This document shows, one piece after another, positions 7,822 to 16,538 of a DNA stretch of 31,487 nt. The notes beneath the pieces are model-generated. The model was not told the origin of the DNA, searched no databases, and saw only the letters and a list, made by a program, of their open reading frames with translations. Location of the stretch: NCBI GenBank assembly GCA_035315065.1, contig DATFYM010000098.1, positions 1-31,487 on the forward strand, read 5' to 3'. Origin of the DNA: DATFYM01 sp035315065. Its GTDB lineage: Bacteria > Acidobacteriota > Terriglobia > UBA7540. Position 1 is the stretch's first letter. Every line of letters starts with the position of its first letter. The position numbers and the translations under genes were made by a program.

Positions 7822-8835
7822 GTGAACGCCTCTTGCCACGAGGCTGACGGCGCACCCCGATTCGTCCTGCTTGAGGCCAGAGGACCGCATCCCGCAGCGC
7901 TTGCCCTTTCTTCCGGGCTCTTAAGCACGCTCGTGGCGATCATGGTCGCTTTGGCTCGCACTCATGCTGTAACCCTTCCGCTTCCTGCCGAAGTCACAGC
8001 GATGGTGATCCTCCGCCCGCGACTCTCGCTTCCGTCAACCTCTCCGCCCCGCGATTCCCCAGAGCGCGCGACGCGGCCCTCTCACCACGCGGATGCGCCT
8101 GAACCGCTCGCGCCGTCCGATCCGCCCGCGCCAGTCGTGCTGTCGAAAAGCAGCCCGGATGTCGATGCCGATGCGCCGGTCTCGCCGCCCCTGCAGGCCC
8201 TGCCGCTTCCCGACACTGTCGGAGCCCTTCGTCTCCTCGCCGCGCTTTCTGCGGCTCCGGCGGCCGCTAGCCCGGCAACTCGCGATGTGCCCCGTCCCAC
8301 GTCCAGCACGTTGGGCAGTGTGTCGCTGCCCGGTTTGATCGCGCACCAAGAGTCGTTGGCGTCGAGCCTCGCGGCACTGAGCTCGGACCAGCGCCGGGCC
8401 TTGCCTCGGGTCTCGATTCGTGTCGACGCCGAATGGCTGAGAGCCTTGCCGCAAACCCAGGAAAAGCTCTATTTCTCCCTCAACACGCCGCAAGCGGAGA
8501 CCTTGGTCCTCGCTTACTTGCCGGCGACGCGAGACTTCGCCTGGGAGTGGCCCCTCCGCCCCCTCTGGCAGATCCGCGATGCCGGACAAGTGCCCCAGCT
8601 CGCGGCGCTTCGCGATAATGCCGCCCGCCGACTGGGGGTCCCGGCCGAACTCGTCAGCCTCTATACCTGGCATCCTTCCGTCTTTGAAAATGCGCTGCTC
8701 ATGTTTGTGCGGGAACGTATGCAGACGATGGGCATGCAATTGGGACCTCGCGACCTGGTTACCGTCCGCCTCACGTCTGGATCCGGCGGTTGGCTGATGA
8801 ATCTCGAGCCCATCGCAGACGGCGGGAATAGGTAG
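7822..8835 (+). CDS. Single-pass membrane Pro-rich hypothetical protein
   Basis: A 337-residue protein read from a GTG at 7822, seven bases after the transglycosylase stop. Earlier codons in this frame overlap the transglycosylase and give no better start. One membrane segment is seen at about residues 26-52 (LALSSGLLSTLVAIMVALAR), followed by a Pro/Ser/Ala/Asp-rich linker of over 100 residues. A folded C-terminal domain of about 150 residues follows, with RVSIRVDAEWLRALP and a conserved-looking GVPAELVSLYTWHPS. The layout (short cytoplasmic N-terminus, membrane anchor, Pro-rich stalk, periplasmic domain) is that of TonB-, GspC- or VirB10-like stalk proteins, but no family match can be claimed. 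Confidence 0.7.
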   Translation: MNASCHEADGAPRFVLLEARGPHPAALALSSGLLSTLVAIMVALARTHAVTLPLPAEVTAMVILRPRLSLPSTSPPRDSPERATRPSHHADAPEPLAPSDPPAPVVLSKSSPDVDADAPVSPPLQALPLPDTVGALRLLAALSAAPAAASPATRDVPRPTSSTLGSVSLPGLIAHQESLASSLAALSSDQRRALPRVSIRVDAEWLRALPQTQEKLYFSLNTPQAETLVLAYLPATRDFAWEWPLRPLWQIRDAGQVPQLAALRDNAARRLGVPAELVSLYTWHPSVFENALLMFVRERMQTMGMQLGPRDLVTVRLTSGSGGWLMNLEPIADGGNR

Positions 8836-9449
8836 GACTCTGGTTCGCATCCGCCCCTCCGAGCCCGCAAAGCGGGCGACGGCCTAGCCCACGGCGCAAA
8901 GCCCTGGGGACGACGGCACCAAAAGGCACCATTGCCAGGCCCGGTGTAGGATGTCGCAGTAAGCGATTCGTCGCTACTGACATCAAAGGACTTCCAGTTG
9001 CTCGGTTCACAACTCATGAAAATCTGTGGCGCGATTTCTGAAAAGGCCCTACGTCTGTGCCACGGTTGTCGAAATAATCCCACCCAAGCCCATTCCGCCG
9101 AGGCGGACGTCTGGCCAATCGTGCTAGCTAGCTAAGCTAGTTTCTGAGTGCGCCGTTTAGCTGGCCGGACCGTGTTGGTAAACGCTGGGCGACTAGGGAG
9201 GAGTCATACGCAGAAGGTGTGATCCAACTTCCGAGTAGCCGACTACACTCAGGATCAGCGCGCCCGATCCGTTCCTGCCGGCATCGACCGGCCGACGCGC
9301 ATTGAAGCTCGGAGGGGAAAGCGGGTGGTGTGGCATGCAACTGGCGTCCATCCGGCCGGCCAAATAGAGAGAAGGAACCGCCAATAGAAGCTTCTGAGCG
9401 CTCGCTCCCGACAGTCGGCGGCTTCCGTTGCGCATTCCTCTGTCACCTC
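8836..9449. other. 614-bp intergenic stretch with hairpins and repeat copy 2
   Basis: No credible gene is seen. A perfect hairpin GCCCGCAAAGCGGGC (8863-8877) lies 27 bases after the preceding stop and may help end that transcript, though no T-run follows. A second imperfect stem (CCCACGGC…GCCCTGGGG) is next to it; such GC-rich paired blocks are common extragenic repeats. GCTAGCTAGCTAAGCTAG near 9123-9140 is nearly self-complementary. The dispersed 28-bp repeat copy 2 is at 9175-9202. The plus-strand cluster and the minus-strand GH54 gene converge here, so it may serve as a shared transcription stop. Confidence 0.5.
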
Positions 9450-12400
9450 TTACTTGGACCTGAAATACTGGTTGGGCGCACCGGGTGTAGGAAGGCTCCT
9501 GGCCACCTGCGCGCCGCTGGCATGCGCCTTGGTCAAGGCGGCGGTTAGGGTGATGCCGGTGCCCGAGACCTGTGCACCCGCCACGTGCGCAAAAGCGAGC
9601 GGCGCAGCGACGGTGATGGTAGTGCCACCTCTGCCGCCGGTGATGGAGACGACAACCGCCGTCTCATGGTTTGCGCCACTGTCAATGGCGATGGTCTGGT
9701 CGGCGCTGAAGCCTATCACGCTGGCGACCGGGATAACGGTCGCCCCCACGCCGGTGGCGGCGCCCACGGTGGTGGCGCCTGCCGTGCCAACCGTCGCGAT
9801 GACGGCGGTCTCGAAGTCAGCGCCCGTATCAATCAGAATCGTCTGGCCAGCGCCAAAGTCTGCCACGCTGGCGACTTTGATATTGGTCGCTCCCGTGGCC
9901 GACCCGGTCGGTAGGGTGGTGGCGGGCTGCAACAGGAAATCGGTGCAGTTGCTATCGGTGTCTAGGCCGTCCGGGAAGCGGCCCGCGCTGGTAGTTGTGG
10001 CGCCGGCGGCCGCAGCGAACGGCCCGAAACCACCGGCCGGACCGGGCGTTGGAGCGTAGCAGCCGCTCTTGTCGAGCCCGGAGGTGGCTTGGTAGCCCTG
10101 TGCGGCCCATGGGTCGACGAGGCTACCATAGTTGAGGCTATCGACAACCAGGCCCGAAGGGTCCCGCAGCACCATGCTGCCTTCTCTGATGGAGATGGTG
10201 AATCTGCCAAAGAGGACCGCGCTGGTGGTCAGCTCGGGGCCACCAAACCACTGGTTGGGTTCCGGCGTTCCCTGGTAGCCCGCGGTCGTGACCGCGGAGT
10301 CGCGCACAACCGCGTGGATCGCGTGGTTGTTGGTCAGGGGTTTGTCGAGGGTGATGCCAGTACCAAGCGCCTGGATGGGCTCGTTGCTCGAATGAGCAAA
10401 GGCCGTCACCGGCTGGAAGCTGATCCCGGTTCCCCGATCGCTGAAGGGGAGATTGGCTGCATGGTTGAATTTGAGCGGTGCTGCCAAGTCGAGTCCCGTG
10501 CCCGGAGCAACCACCCACTCGTCGCCAATGTGGGCCTGGGTGAGGGCCGGCGTGAAGTCGATTCCGGCGCCGTTGGGACCCGCGGCGCCGACGGCGGTGA
10601 CGGTAACGGCTTCCTTGTTCGCAGACGTGCCAACCGTGATCTTGTCCTCTACGGCGAAACCTTCCATTCTTCGGACTTTGATATGGGTCGCGCCGGCGCT
10701 CGCATCGGCCGCGAGATTTGTCTGGTTGGCCCTTGTGCCGACGTGCGTGACCGTGACGGTCTCGATCCCATGGCCCGCGCTGTCGATGTCCAGCCTGATC
10801 TTATCACCGGCCGATATGTCGGAGACCGACGTCACCTTGATGTTGGTTGCGCCGGCGGGCGCGTCGGCCGCCAGGTAGGCTTGCGTGCCCGGCTTGCCGA
10901 CCGCCGTGACTGTGGCCACCTCATAGTGCTCAAAGGCCTTTGCGACGGCGGGGTAGGTGGCGCCATAGCCGAGGGCAATCTTCTCGCCGACAACAAAGCC
11001 GGATACGCTTGCGACAGGCACATTGGTTGAACCGGCGGGGATTGTGATCACTGGACCTTCGGGGAGGGGTTGCCACAGTGTCGTGTGGTTGCTGGCCGCC
11101 GTTCCGATGCTCGCGATCTTGCACGTCTCCAGGTTGGAACCGGTGCCGATGCTGATCGTATCGGCGGGCGACATGCCGGCCGTGCTCCTGACGTGGACTG
11201 TGGTATCGCCGGCGCGCGCTGCGACTGCCAGCCCGGAGTTGGAGAGGCCAAGCAAGTAGAAGCCATGAGCCGCAAGCTTCGTTCCGGCCGCGATCTTCAC
11301 CGTCGAGAAGATTGCTTGCTGAGCCGGGTGTTCGGTCAGGGTCCAGTTGGAGATGTCAACGCTCGTGGCGCCGGCGTTGTAGAGTTCGATAAACGAGTTC
11401 GTCGGGTTGCTCGGAGATCCGGAGCTGATGCGGAATTCGTTGATCTTGACCGGGCTCACGTTTCGCACTTTCTCGGCCGCTGTCTCCGATTGCTTCCTGC
11501 CGCTCGTCGGGTTCGTCCAGGAGGCGTTGCCGACCAGGTCACCGTTAAATGCCGCCGGCCCGGAGGTGACCTTGAAGGTCGCGCTCACGCTCGCACCCGG
11601 CGCCACCGGGTCAGCGAATCTCTTCGGGGTATCCTTGGTGCCCGGAACGAGGGAGGTCCACTGCTTGTTGGGCACGGAAATGCTCAACCTGACGCCCACC
11701 GCGGGCGCGCCCGTGGTATTCGTGAAGGTCACGGTGGTCTCCTGCGAGGATCCCGGTGTGAATGTCTGGAGTCCTGGCGGAGTGGCGGTTGCCGACGCCG
11801 GCGCCAGGCTCAGCCGCGCCACGTCGTACTTGGCAGCCACCACGTTGGCCTGCACCAGTTGGTCGGTGGCGTCCGTCGGGAAAGTGCCCGCGGCCGTCAT
11901 CGCGCCTTCATAGAAGGTGCCCTGCGAGCCGTTGCTGTTGTCGCCGCCGTTGCCGAGGAGGATGGCCCCTTGTTTGCGCATCGGGTCATAGGTGGCGTTG
12001 ACGCGCGGTCCGCTGAACATGACCGACAGGGCGCCCTTCTGCGCGTCGCCGCCCATGGAGGTCCAGTGGTGCGGTTCGCCCTTGGCGATGGCGGTCACGA
12101 ATCGCCAGGTGATGCTCGGCAGGTTTGCGCAGCCCTTGGAGCCATCCGGGTTGACGCAACCAACCAGGTTGTTCTCCTGGTCGGTCATGATCCACGGGCC
12201 CGGGGGGGGACCCTCATACCACCAAGCGGTGTCGCCGTAGTAGGCAGTTTCCATGGTGCCGTTGTCGTCATCGCGGCTGTCGATCTCCGCGTTGCCGTAA
12301 TCGAAGCAGCAGCCCGAATTAAAGTGCTGGCCGTTAATGACCCAGTACTGCCCCTCCGCCTGGTCGTCGACTGCGGTGCCCTTCGCGTCGTCCTGGCGAA

Positions 12401-12923
12401 GGCCCATGCCCGGCGCGATGAAGACGCCGTAGGCCTTGTGGCCCATGATCGTAATCGGCGCCATGTCGGCGAGCGGAACGTTGTTGAACCCGCCCATGGC
12501 CGGGCCGTTGAATCCGCCTCGTGGCGCCTGGATGAGGTCGTTGTGCTTGGGGGATTGGTCGTAGATGGTGGTGATCCAGCAGGACGTGTTGGCGCAGAAC
12601 GCGTCCTGCGCGGCCGCGTTGGCGTATCCGCCCGCATCCGGCACCGGCGACGCAGCGGGCTGGACGACGCCGATGTCCAGGGTCTTGCCGTCCGACTGGC
12701 GCAAGACCTGGTAGAGCGGACCGTCATAGGAGGCGTACAGCGCGCGCGTGGTGCTGTGGGCGGCCACGCAGGGAGCGTCGGCGGCGGCGTAAATGTCACA
12801 TGGGCCTTTCGGTCTGGGTGGAGGAACATTGGCTCCCACCCCAGTCTGTGAGGCCATCATCAACGTGGCGCCGATCGTGAGCGCCATGGCGAGCATTAGC
12901 ACAAGATTGATTCTCGTTTTCAT
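9450..12923 (-). CDS. Large secreted alpha-L-arabinofuranosidase (GH54) with lamin-tail and repeat modules
   Basis: A 1157-residue exported enzyme predicted to remove arabinose side chains from plant polysaccharides. AGGA lies six bases before the ATG. Residues 1-31 are a signal peptide. Residues 40-375 are a GH54 catalytic domain opening with PCDIYAAADAPCVAAHSTTR. By analogy with the fungal AbfB enzymes, Glu250 in MTDQEN is the nucleophile and Asp328 in GGDNSNG the acid. Residues 380-490 look like an alpha-galactosidase NEW3-type beta domain. Residues 492-567 begin a lamin-tail domain (KINEFRIS…FIELYNAG…ISNWTLTEH). That domain resumes at about 905-1003 and finishes as PTPGAPNQYF at 1145-1154. 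Two blocks of GATNIKVASV-type repeats interrupt it. The fungal-type arabinose-binding CBM42 is absent. Confidence 0.9.
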   Translation of the reverse strand: MKTRINLVLMLAMALTIGATLMMASQTGVGANVPPPRPKGPCDIYAAADAPCVAAHSTTRALYASYDGPLYQVLRQSDGKTLDIGVVQPAASPVPDAGGYANAAAQDAFCANTSCWITTIYDQSPKHNDLIQAPRGGFNGPAMGGFNNVPLADMAPITIMGHKAYGVFIAPGMGLRQDDAKGTAVDDQAEGQYWVINGQHFNSGCCFDYGNAEIDSRDDDNGTMETAYYGDTAWWYEGPPPGPWIMTDQENNLVGCVNPDGSKGCANLPSITWRFVTAIAKGEPHHWTSMGGDAQKGALSVMFSGPRVNATYDPMRKQGAILLGNGGDNSNGSQGTFYEGAMTAAGTFPTDATDQLVQANVVAAKYDVARLSLAPASATATPPGLQTFTPGSSQETTVTFTNTTGAPAVGVRLSISVPNKQWTSLVPGTKDTPKRFADPVAPGASVSATFKVTSGPAAFNGDLVGNASWTNPTSGRKQSETAAEKVRNVSPVKINEFRISSGSPSNPTNSFIELYNAGATSVDISNWTLTEHPAQQAIFSTVKIAAGTKLAAHGFYLLGLSNSGLAVAARAGDTTVHVRSTAGMSPADTISIGTGSNLETCKIASIGTAASNHTTLWQPLPEGPVITIPAGSTNVPVASVSGFVVGEKIALGYGATYPAVAKAFEHYEVATVTAVGKPGTQAYLAADAPAGATNIKVTSVSDISAGDKIRLDIDSAGHGIETVTVTHVGTRANQTNLAADASAGATHIKVRRMEGFAVEDKITVGTSANKEAVTVTAVGAAGPNGAGIDFTPALTQAHIGDEWVVAPGTGLDLAAPLKFNHAANLPFSDRGTGISFQPVTAFAHSSNEPIQALGTGITLDKPLTNNHAIHAVVRDSAVTTAGYQGTPEPNQWFGGPELTTSAVLFGRFTISIREGSMVLRDPSGLVVDSLNYGSLVDPWAAQGYQATSGLDKSGCYAPTPGPAGGFGPFAAAAGATTTSAGRFPDGLDTDSNCTDFLLQPATTLPTGSATGATNIKVASVADFGAGQTILIDTGADFETAVIATVGTAGATTVGAATGVGATVIPVASVIGFSADQTIAIDSGANHETAVVVSITGGRGGTTITVAAPLAFAHVAGAQVSGTGITLTAALTKAHASGAQVARSLPTPGAPNQYFRSK
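9495..9914 (-). repeat. Protein-repeat block 2 inserted before the lamin-tail end
   Basis: Residues about 1004-1143 of the GH54 protein. Two module copies (TGATNIKVASVADFGAGQTI and VGATVIPVASVIGFSADQTI) are followed by GTGITLTAALTKAHASGAQV. The two copies are closer to each other than to block 1, suggesting a recent duplication. Confidence 0.65.
10224..11228 (-). repeat. Protein-repeat block 1 inserted in the lamin-tail domain
   Basis: Residues about 566-900 of the GH54 protein. It holds four diverged copies of a roughly 45-residue module (AGATNIKVTSVSDISAGDKI followed by ETVTV..VG), starting near residues 569, 628, 686 and 739. These are followed by four short GTGI.L..PL...H units near 786, 808, 831 and 854. 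The module is a predicted short beta structure. Confidence 0.65.
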
Positions 12924-13074
12924 GTTTATCCTATTTGCCTTGCCAGCATCGCCTTCGTGCCGTGCAGCAGCGCGCGCGCCACATCCGGGTAATGCGCGTC
13001 GTTGGTGTATCTTGAATCCGTTCCTCGTAGAATTCGGACCGGCGGAAGCACCAAGTGGCGGGACGGTGAGAGTG

Positions 13075-14508
13075 TCACTTCTCTAGCGACTTGAACGCCG
13101 AGCGCAGCTTGTCGGCGAGCGTCCCGAGGCCCTCGGCGGGAGGAGCATTGCGCTCCGCCCACTCGCGCACTTCCTCGGCCTCGCGCGCTTCCATGACTGC
13201 CTTCGCGCTCAGGCGGATGCGCCGACCTGACGGATCGACTTCCAGCACGATGACCTCGACATCCGCCCCGACCGGAAAGGCTCGCTGGACATCGCCTTCC
13301 TTCGCGATGCCGGTTTCGCTCAAGGGGATGACACCGGTACGCCCGGGGGCCAGGAAGACGAACACGCCGAAGTTCTCGTATCGCTCGACCTTTCCCGTCA
13401 GGCGCGCGCCCGGAACGATGCCAGGCCGGGCTCCCGCAGCTCCCTCGGTCCGCGCCCAGCCTTCCGGAACGAGCGCCACGCCGATCCGTTTCTGCTCAAG
13501 GTCGATGGCTAGAATCTCGAATGTGGCCGTCATCCCTGGAGCGACATGACCCAACCAGCCTCCCGATCGTCCGGTCGGCTCGAACGTGGAAGCATGGGCC
13601 AGCGCCTCGATGCCCGGCTCGAGTTCCACAAACGCGCCGAACTGCGCGACGCGCGTGACGCGGCCAGGCCGCAACTGGCCTACTTCGTACACGTCGCGCA
13701 CTCTCGACCAGGGGTCGGCAGAGAGCTGCTTCAACCCGAGCGATATCTTCTGCTTTGCCTCGTCCACGCGCAGGACCTTGACCTTGATCTCCTCGCCCGC
13801 TTTGACGATCTCCGAAGGGGCCGACACGCGGGACCACGCCATCTCGGACACGTGGAGCAACCCCTGGACACCGGCGCCGAGATCGACGAACGCGCCGAAC
13901 TCGCGGACGGAAGTGACACGGCCGGTCATGACGGCACCGGGGACGATCTTGTCGCGGACCTTGGCGGCGTTCACCCGCTGCTCCTCCTCGAGGAGCGGGC
14001 GACGGGAGACGACGATGTTCGAGCCGCCTTCCTTGTACTCGATGATCCGGAATTGGTAGATATGCCCTTCGTGCGCCGACGGGTCTGCGCCGCGGAGGTC
14101 GATCTGGGAAATCGGACAGAACGCGCGGCGCCGGCCGATGCGCACCTCGTAGCCGCCCTTTACCTGCCGCTCGACCTTCCCTTCCACCGGCAGGCCGCCT
14201 TGAAAGGCGGCTTCGAACTGCTGTTCGCTTGCGGCCGCTCCCGCCAGCCTTCGGGAGAGCGTCAGCCCACCTGACGTCGATACCACCATCGCCTGAACGC
14301 GATCGCCCACGGCGACCTCGATTTCGCCGTCGGCGTTCTTCAGTTCGGCGATATCCATTACCGCCTCACCCTTGCGACCAACGTCGACTAACGCCACCTC
14401 CGGGCCGATGGCGACGATCCTGCCCTCAACGAGTTCGCCCTGATCGAGGCGCTTGGCCTGGACCGAAGCCTCGAACATCGCGGCAAAGTCTTCCGCCTGA
14501 TCACTCAC
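13075..14508 (-). CDS. S1 RNA-binding protein with five S1 domains (RpsA-like)
   Basis: A 477-residue protein with five S1 OB-folds at about residues 24-88, 105-170, 188-262, 276-346 and 364-438. The third and fourth keep the best signature (VTSVREFGAFVDLGAGVQGL and VTRVAQFGAFVELEPG). Ribosomal protein S1 homologues use such repeats to hold mRNA on the 30S subunit. This one is shorter than the six-domain enterobacterial S1, so it could be the only S1 or a paralogue. The GTG at 14508 is chosen because GAGGAG lies six bases upstream; the ATG 60 bases further out has no such site. The 151-bp spacer to the downstream GH54 gene argues against tight coupling. Confidence 0.85.
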   Translation of the reverse strand: MSDQAEDFAAMFEASVQAKRLDQGELVEGRIVAIGPEVALVDVGRKGEAVMDIAELKNADGEIEVAVGDRVQAMVVSTSGGLTLSRRLAGAAASEQQFEAAFQGGLPVEGKVERQVKGGYEVRIGRRRAFCPISQIDLRGADPSAHEGHIYQFRIIEYKEGGSNIVVSRRPLLEEEQRVNAAKVRDKIVPGAVMTGRVTSVREFGAFVDLGAGVQGLLHVSEMAWSRVSAPSEIVKAGEEIKVKVLRVDEAKQKISLGLKQLSADPWSRVRDVYEVGQLRPGRVTRVAQFGAFVELEPGIEALAHASTFEPTGRSGGWLGHVAPGMTATFEILAIDLEQKRIGVALVPEGWARTEGAAGARPGIVPGARLTGKVERYENFGVFVFLAPGRTGVIPLSETGIAKEGDVQRAFPVGADVEVIVLEVDPSGRRIRLSAKAVMEAREAEEVREWAERNAPPAEGLGTLADKLRSAFKSLEK

Positions 14509-15100
14509 GGCACGCTCCTCGTCATGACTGCGCTTCGCCCGCCGGCACTCATTCCCTCGTGCGTGCACGAACGGACACCCAGCGATTGTACCAGCAGGAT
14601 CAGATCAGAAGAAGAGCGAACTCAACAGCCTGCCAGCAGCAAGCAAGTCGGTTCCGGCGCTGCATTCGGTATAGCCGGAGCTATTGTGGCTGCACAGGCC
14701 ATGCAGAGCATGTTGTTCGGAATACTACCTGTGGGTCAATCGACTTGCCTGGGTCAACGACCGGCCCGTGATTCAGGCCAACTAACCGACCCATGCTGCC
14801 TCGCTAGGCCCGGAGTTGAAGAGTGAGGTGGCCAATTGGGAATACGCGACGCCGTGCTCTTCCTGTTCACCGAACTGTGGACCCACTGGCACGGACGGAA
14901 GCCGTCGTTGCTAAGATTGAGCCGACAACCCGGAGACTGACCCGGCTGGCAGCGACACACTTTTGGCCCACTCCCCTTTTATCCGACTACCCAACCCCGG
15001 GCGGTGTCCTTAACCCCCTACCCAATTCCCCGCCTTGACTTCCGGTGGCACTTCCGATACTTTGCCAGAGGGCGGCGGACGGTAATGCGCCCGAATCTCG
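14509..15100. other. Intergenic stretch with decayed sequence
   Basis: It contains the permease fossil at 14653-14745 and otherwise nothing that reads as a gene. The promoters of the S1 gene (minus) and the flippase-like gene (plus) must lie here, but no clear -35/-10 pair was identified. Confidence 0.5.
14653..14745 (+). pseudogene. C-terminal fossil of an ADOP/MacB-like permease
   Basis: The frame reads FGIAGAIVAAQAMQSMLFGI followed by LPVGQ. This matches the well-known motif near the end of FtsX/MacB-type acidobacterial permeases, a Gly/Ala-rich helix followed by an 'LxSLLFGVSPTDP' block. The block then degenerates, with DP and the following transmembrane helix missing. There is no start codon or complete domain. 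An intact member of the family is at 23735-26272, but the fossil is on the other strand and is not obviously a copy of it. Confidence 0.5.
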
Positions 15101-16456
15101 GTGATTATGACCAAGAACGCGCAACGATGGCTGGGCTTGGGGGCGACCGCACTGGTCCTGGGGCTCGTTGTCTATCACCTGACGCGCAGCCCCGAATGGC
15201 GCACGTTCAGCCCGCGGCAGCTTTGGCAGACGATAGCCGGCGCGCGACCCGCATTGCTGTTGCTGGCCGTGGTGGCAAGCTATGTCAGCTATTTGATCCG
15301 CGCGGTGCGTTGGAGGTACTTCCTCGAGCCGATCAAGCGTGCGTCGTTGTGGAACCTCTTCGCCGGCCAGATCCTGGGATTCAGCTCCATCTATCTGATC
15401 GGTCGCCCGGGCGAACTGGTAAGACCCGGCTACATCGCCCGCAAGGAGGACGTGTCGTTTGCTTCCCAACTCGCCATCCTCCTGCTGGAGCGGATCTACG
15501 ACACGGTGGCCATGGTAGCCGTGTTCGGCCTGGCGCTTTTTTTTCAGCCCTTGCCGCCGGCGGGCATACGCTCGGGCGCCGTGGTCAACATCGTCGCCTT
15601 CAGCCCCACGCCGATTTTCGATGGATCGAAGGGAGACATCCAGTCGCTGGTCCTGACCGGCGACGTCGACAGTTCTAGCCTCGTCAACGTCCAAGCCGGC
15701 CAGGTGGTGAGGTTCCGCATCGTTCAGGACTCCGCCGGGCAGCACCGGTTCGCGTGGCCGGCCAATACGGTCGGCGCTCCGGCCGTGAACCCGGGGCCGC
15801 GCACGGAGACCGGTTGGACGTGCCAGTACGAGGGCTCCCGCTGCCAGCCGGTGGTGGAGTTGCGCCGGGTCCGCGCCGAGGCCGACGCGGTGATGATTCT
15901 CGCTGTGCTGCTGGTGCTGGGGGTGGTGGCGTTCCGGCTCAATTCCGAGGGCATGATCGCCTCGGTGGACCGGAGGTTTGGCTTCCTTCCGGTGAAGATT
16001 CGTCTGGGGCTTGAAGGGTTCCTTCGCCATATGGCCCAAGGCTTGGACGCCATCCGGCACTGGCGCGATCTGGCAGCCAGCATAGTTTGGACGGTGGTGC
16101 TTTGGTTGCTGAATGTCAGCGTCTGTTGGTTGGTCTTCCGCAGCCTGGGCGGAGAAATGGTACGGATTTCGTGGTGGTCAGCAGCGATGGTCATTTTTTT
16201 CGGCGGCCTCGGCCTGCTGGTCCAACTCCCCGGCGTCGGCGGCGGGTACCAGGTAGCGGTCATCGAGACGTTGAGGCGCTTTTTTCACGTCGGGACCGCG
16301 GCGGCCACCAGCGGCGGCATTCTGATGTGGATCGTCCTCTTCGTACCCTGCGTGGCCCTGGCCGTGGTGATTTTGCTCTACGAAGGCCTCAGCTTCCAGA
16401 AACTCCGCCACCTGACCGAGGAGAAAAAGGCAGAGACGGCACACGATGGTCAATAG
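15101..16456 (+). CDS. Flippase-like / LPG-synthase-type membrane protein with inserted periplasmic domain
   Basis: A 451-residue inner-membrane protein of the UPF0104 / LPG_synthase_TM group, whose members move or modify lipids. Diagnostic pieces are IRAVRWRYFLEPIKRASLWN (67-86), IGRPGELVRPGYIAR (100-114), LLLERIYD (127-134) and LVQLPGVGGGYQVAV near the end. About seven or eight membrane segments are seen. Positive charges put the loop after residue 150 outside the cytoplasm, and this loop holds a foreign beta-rich domain (about residues 158-255) with FSPTPIFDGSKGDIQSLVLT and FRIVQDSAGQHRFAWPANT. Normal relatives have a short loop here. A GTG at 15101 or an ATG at 15107 could be the start; neither has a strong ribosome site. 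The substrate is unknown. Confidence 0.85.
   Translation: MIMTKNAQRWLGLGATALVLGLVVYHLTRSPEWRTFSPRQLWQTIAGARPALLLLAVVASYVSYLIRAVRWRYFLEPIKRASLWNLFAGQILGFSSIYLIGRPGELVRPGYIARKEDVSFASQLAILLLERIYDTVAMVAVFGLALFFQPLPPAGIRSGAVVNIVAFSPTPIFDGSKGDIQSLVLTGDVDSSSLVNVQAGQVVRFRIVQDSAGQHRFAWPANTVGAPAVNPGPRTETGWTCQYEGSRCQPVVELRRVRAEADAVMILAVLLVLGVVAFRLNSEGMIASVDRRFGFLPVKIRLGLEGFLRHMAQGLDAIRHWRDLAASIVWTVVLWLLNVSVCWLVFRSLGGEMVRISWWSAAMVIFFGGLGLLVQLPGVGGGYQVAVIETLRRFFHVGTAAATSGGILMWIVLFVPCVALAVVILLYEGLSFQKLRHLTEEKKAETAHDGQ
15572..15865 (+). other. Inserted beta-rich domain inside the flippase-like gene
   Basis: The segment encodes residues about 158-255. It has the pattern of a small all-beta domain seen in phage-tail-like and cell-surface proteins (a 'F.ATP.FD…ITLTGNV.SS.L.NA.AGQ…I.QD..G.R.F.WP.N' layout, from memory). 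It contains two cysteines (TCQYEGSRCQP) absent from the rest of the loop. Reading frame and base composition are continuous with the gene, so it looks like a functional insertion rather than an assembly join. Confidence 0.6.
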
Positions 16457-16538
16457 CCGACGGGGGGAAATCTTCCGCCTCGCCGGGGAGACGAGACCTG
16501 AGACTGTCTCCTCCTGACTTCTGAGAACGTGTGAAGAA

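Noticed and set aside
8035..8850. A 271-codon minus-strand frame
   Set aside because: It mirrors the Pro-rich membrane protein on the plus strand, which has a membrane anchor and operon spacing in its favour.
9328..9345. TGGCATG-CAAC-TGGC, a near match to a sigma-54 promoter
   Set aside because: The -12 part is off and no gene lies downstream on that strand; only the end of the converging GH54 gene follows.
11070..12851. A 593-codon plus-strand open frame
   Set aside because: It is antisense to the GH54 gene, whose domains and catalytic residues are clear. The Arg/Gly/Val-rich product is the usual shadow in GC-rich DNA.
12926..13162. Minus-strand frame ending YTNDAHYPDVARALLHGTKA…
   Set aside because: Mostly a shadow of the end of the S1 gene with a short plausible tail. 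It has no start, ribosome site or family match.
15047..15068. Possible sigma-54 promoter (TGGCAC … TTGC) before the flippase-like gene
   Set aside because: The spacing between the GG and GC elements is 15 bases instead of the required 10.
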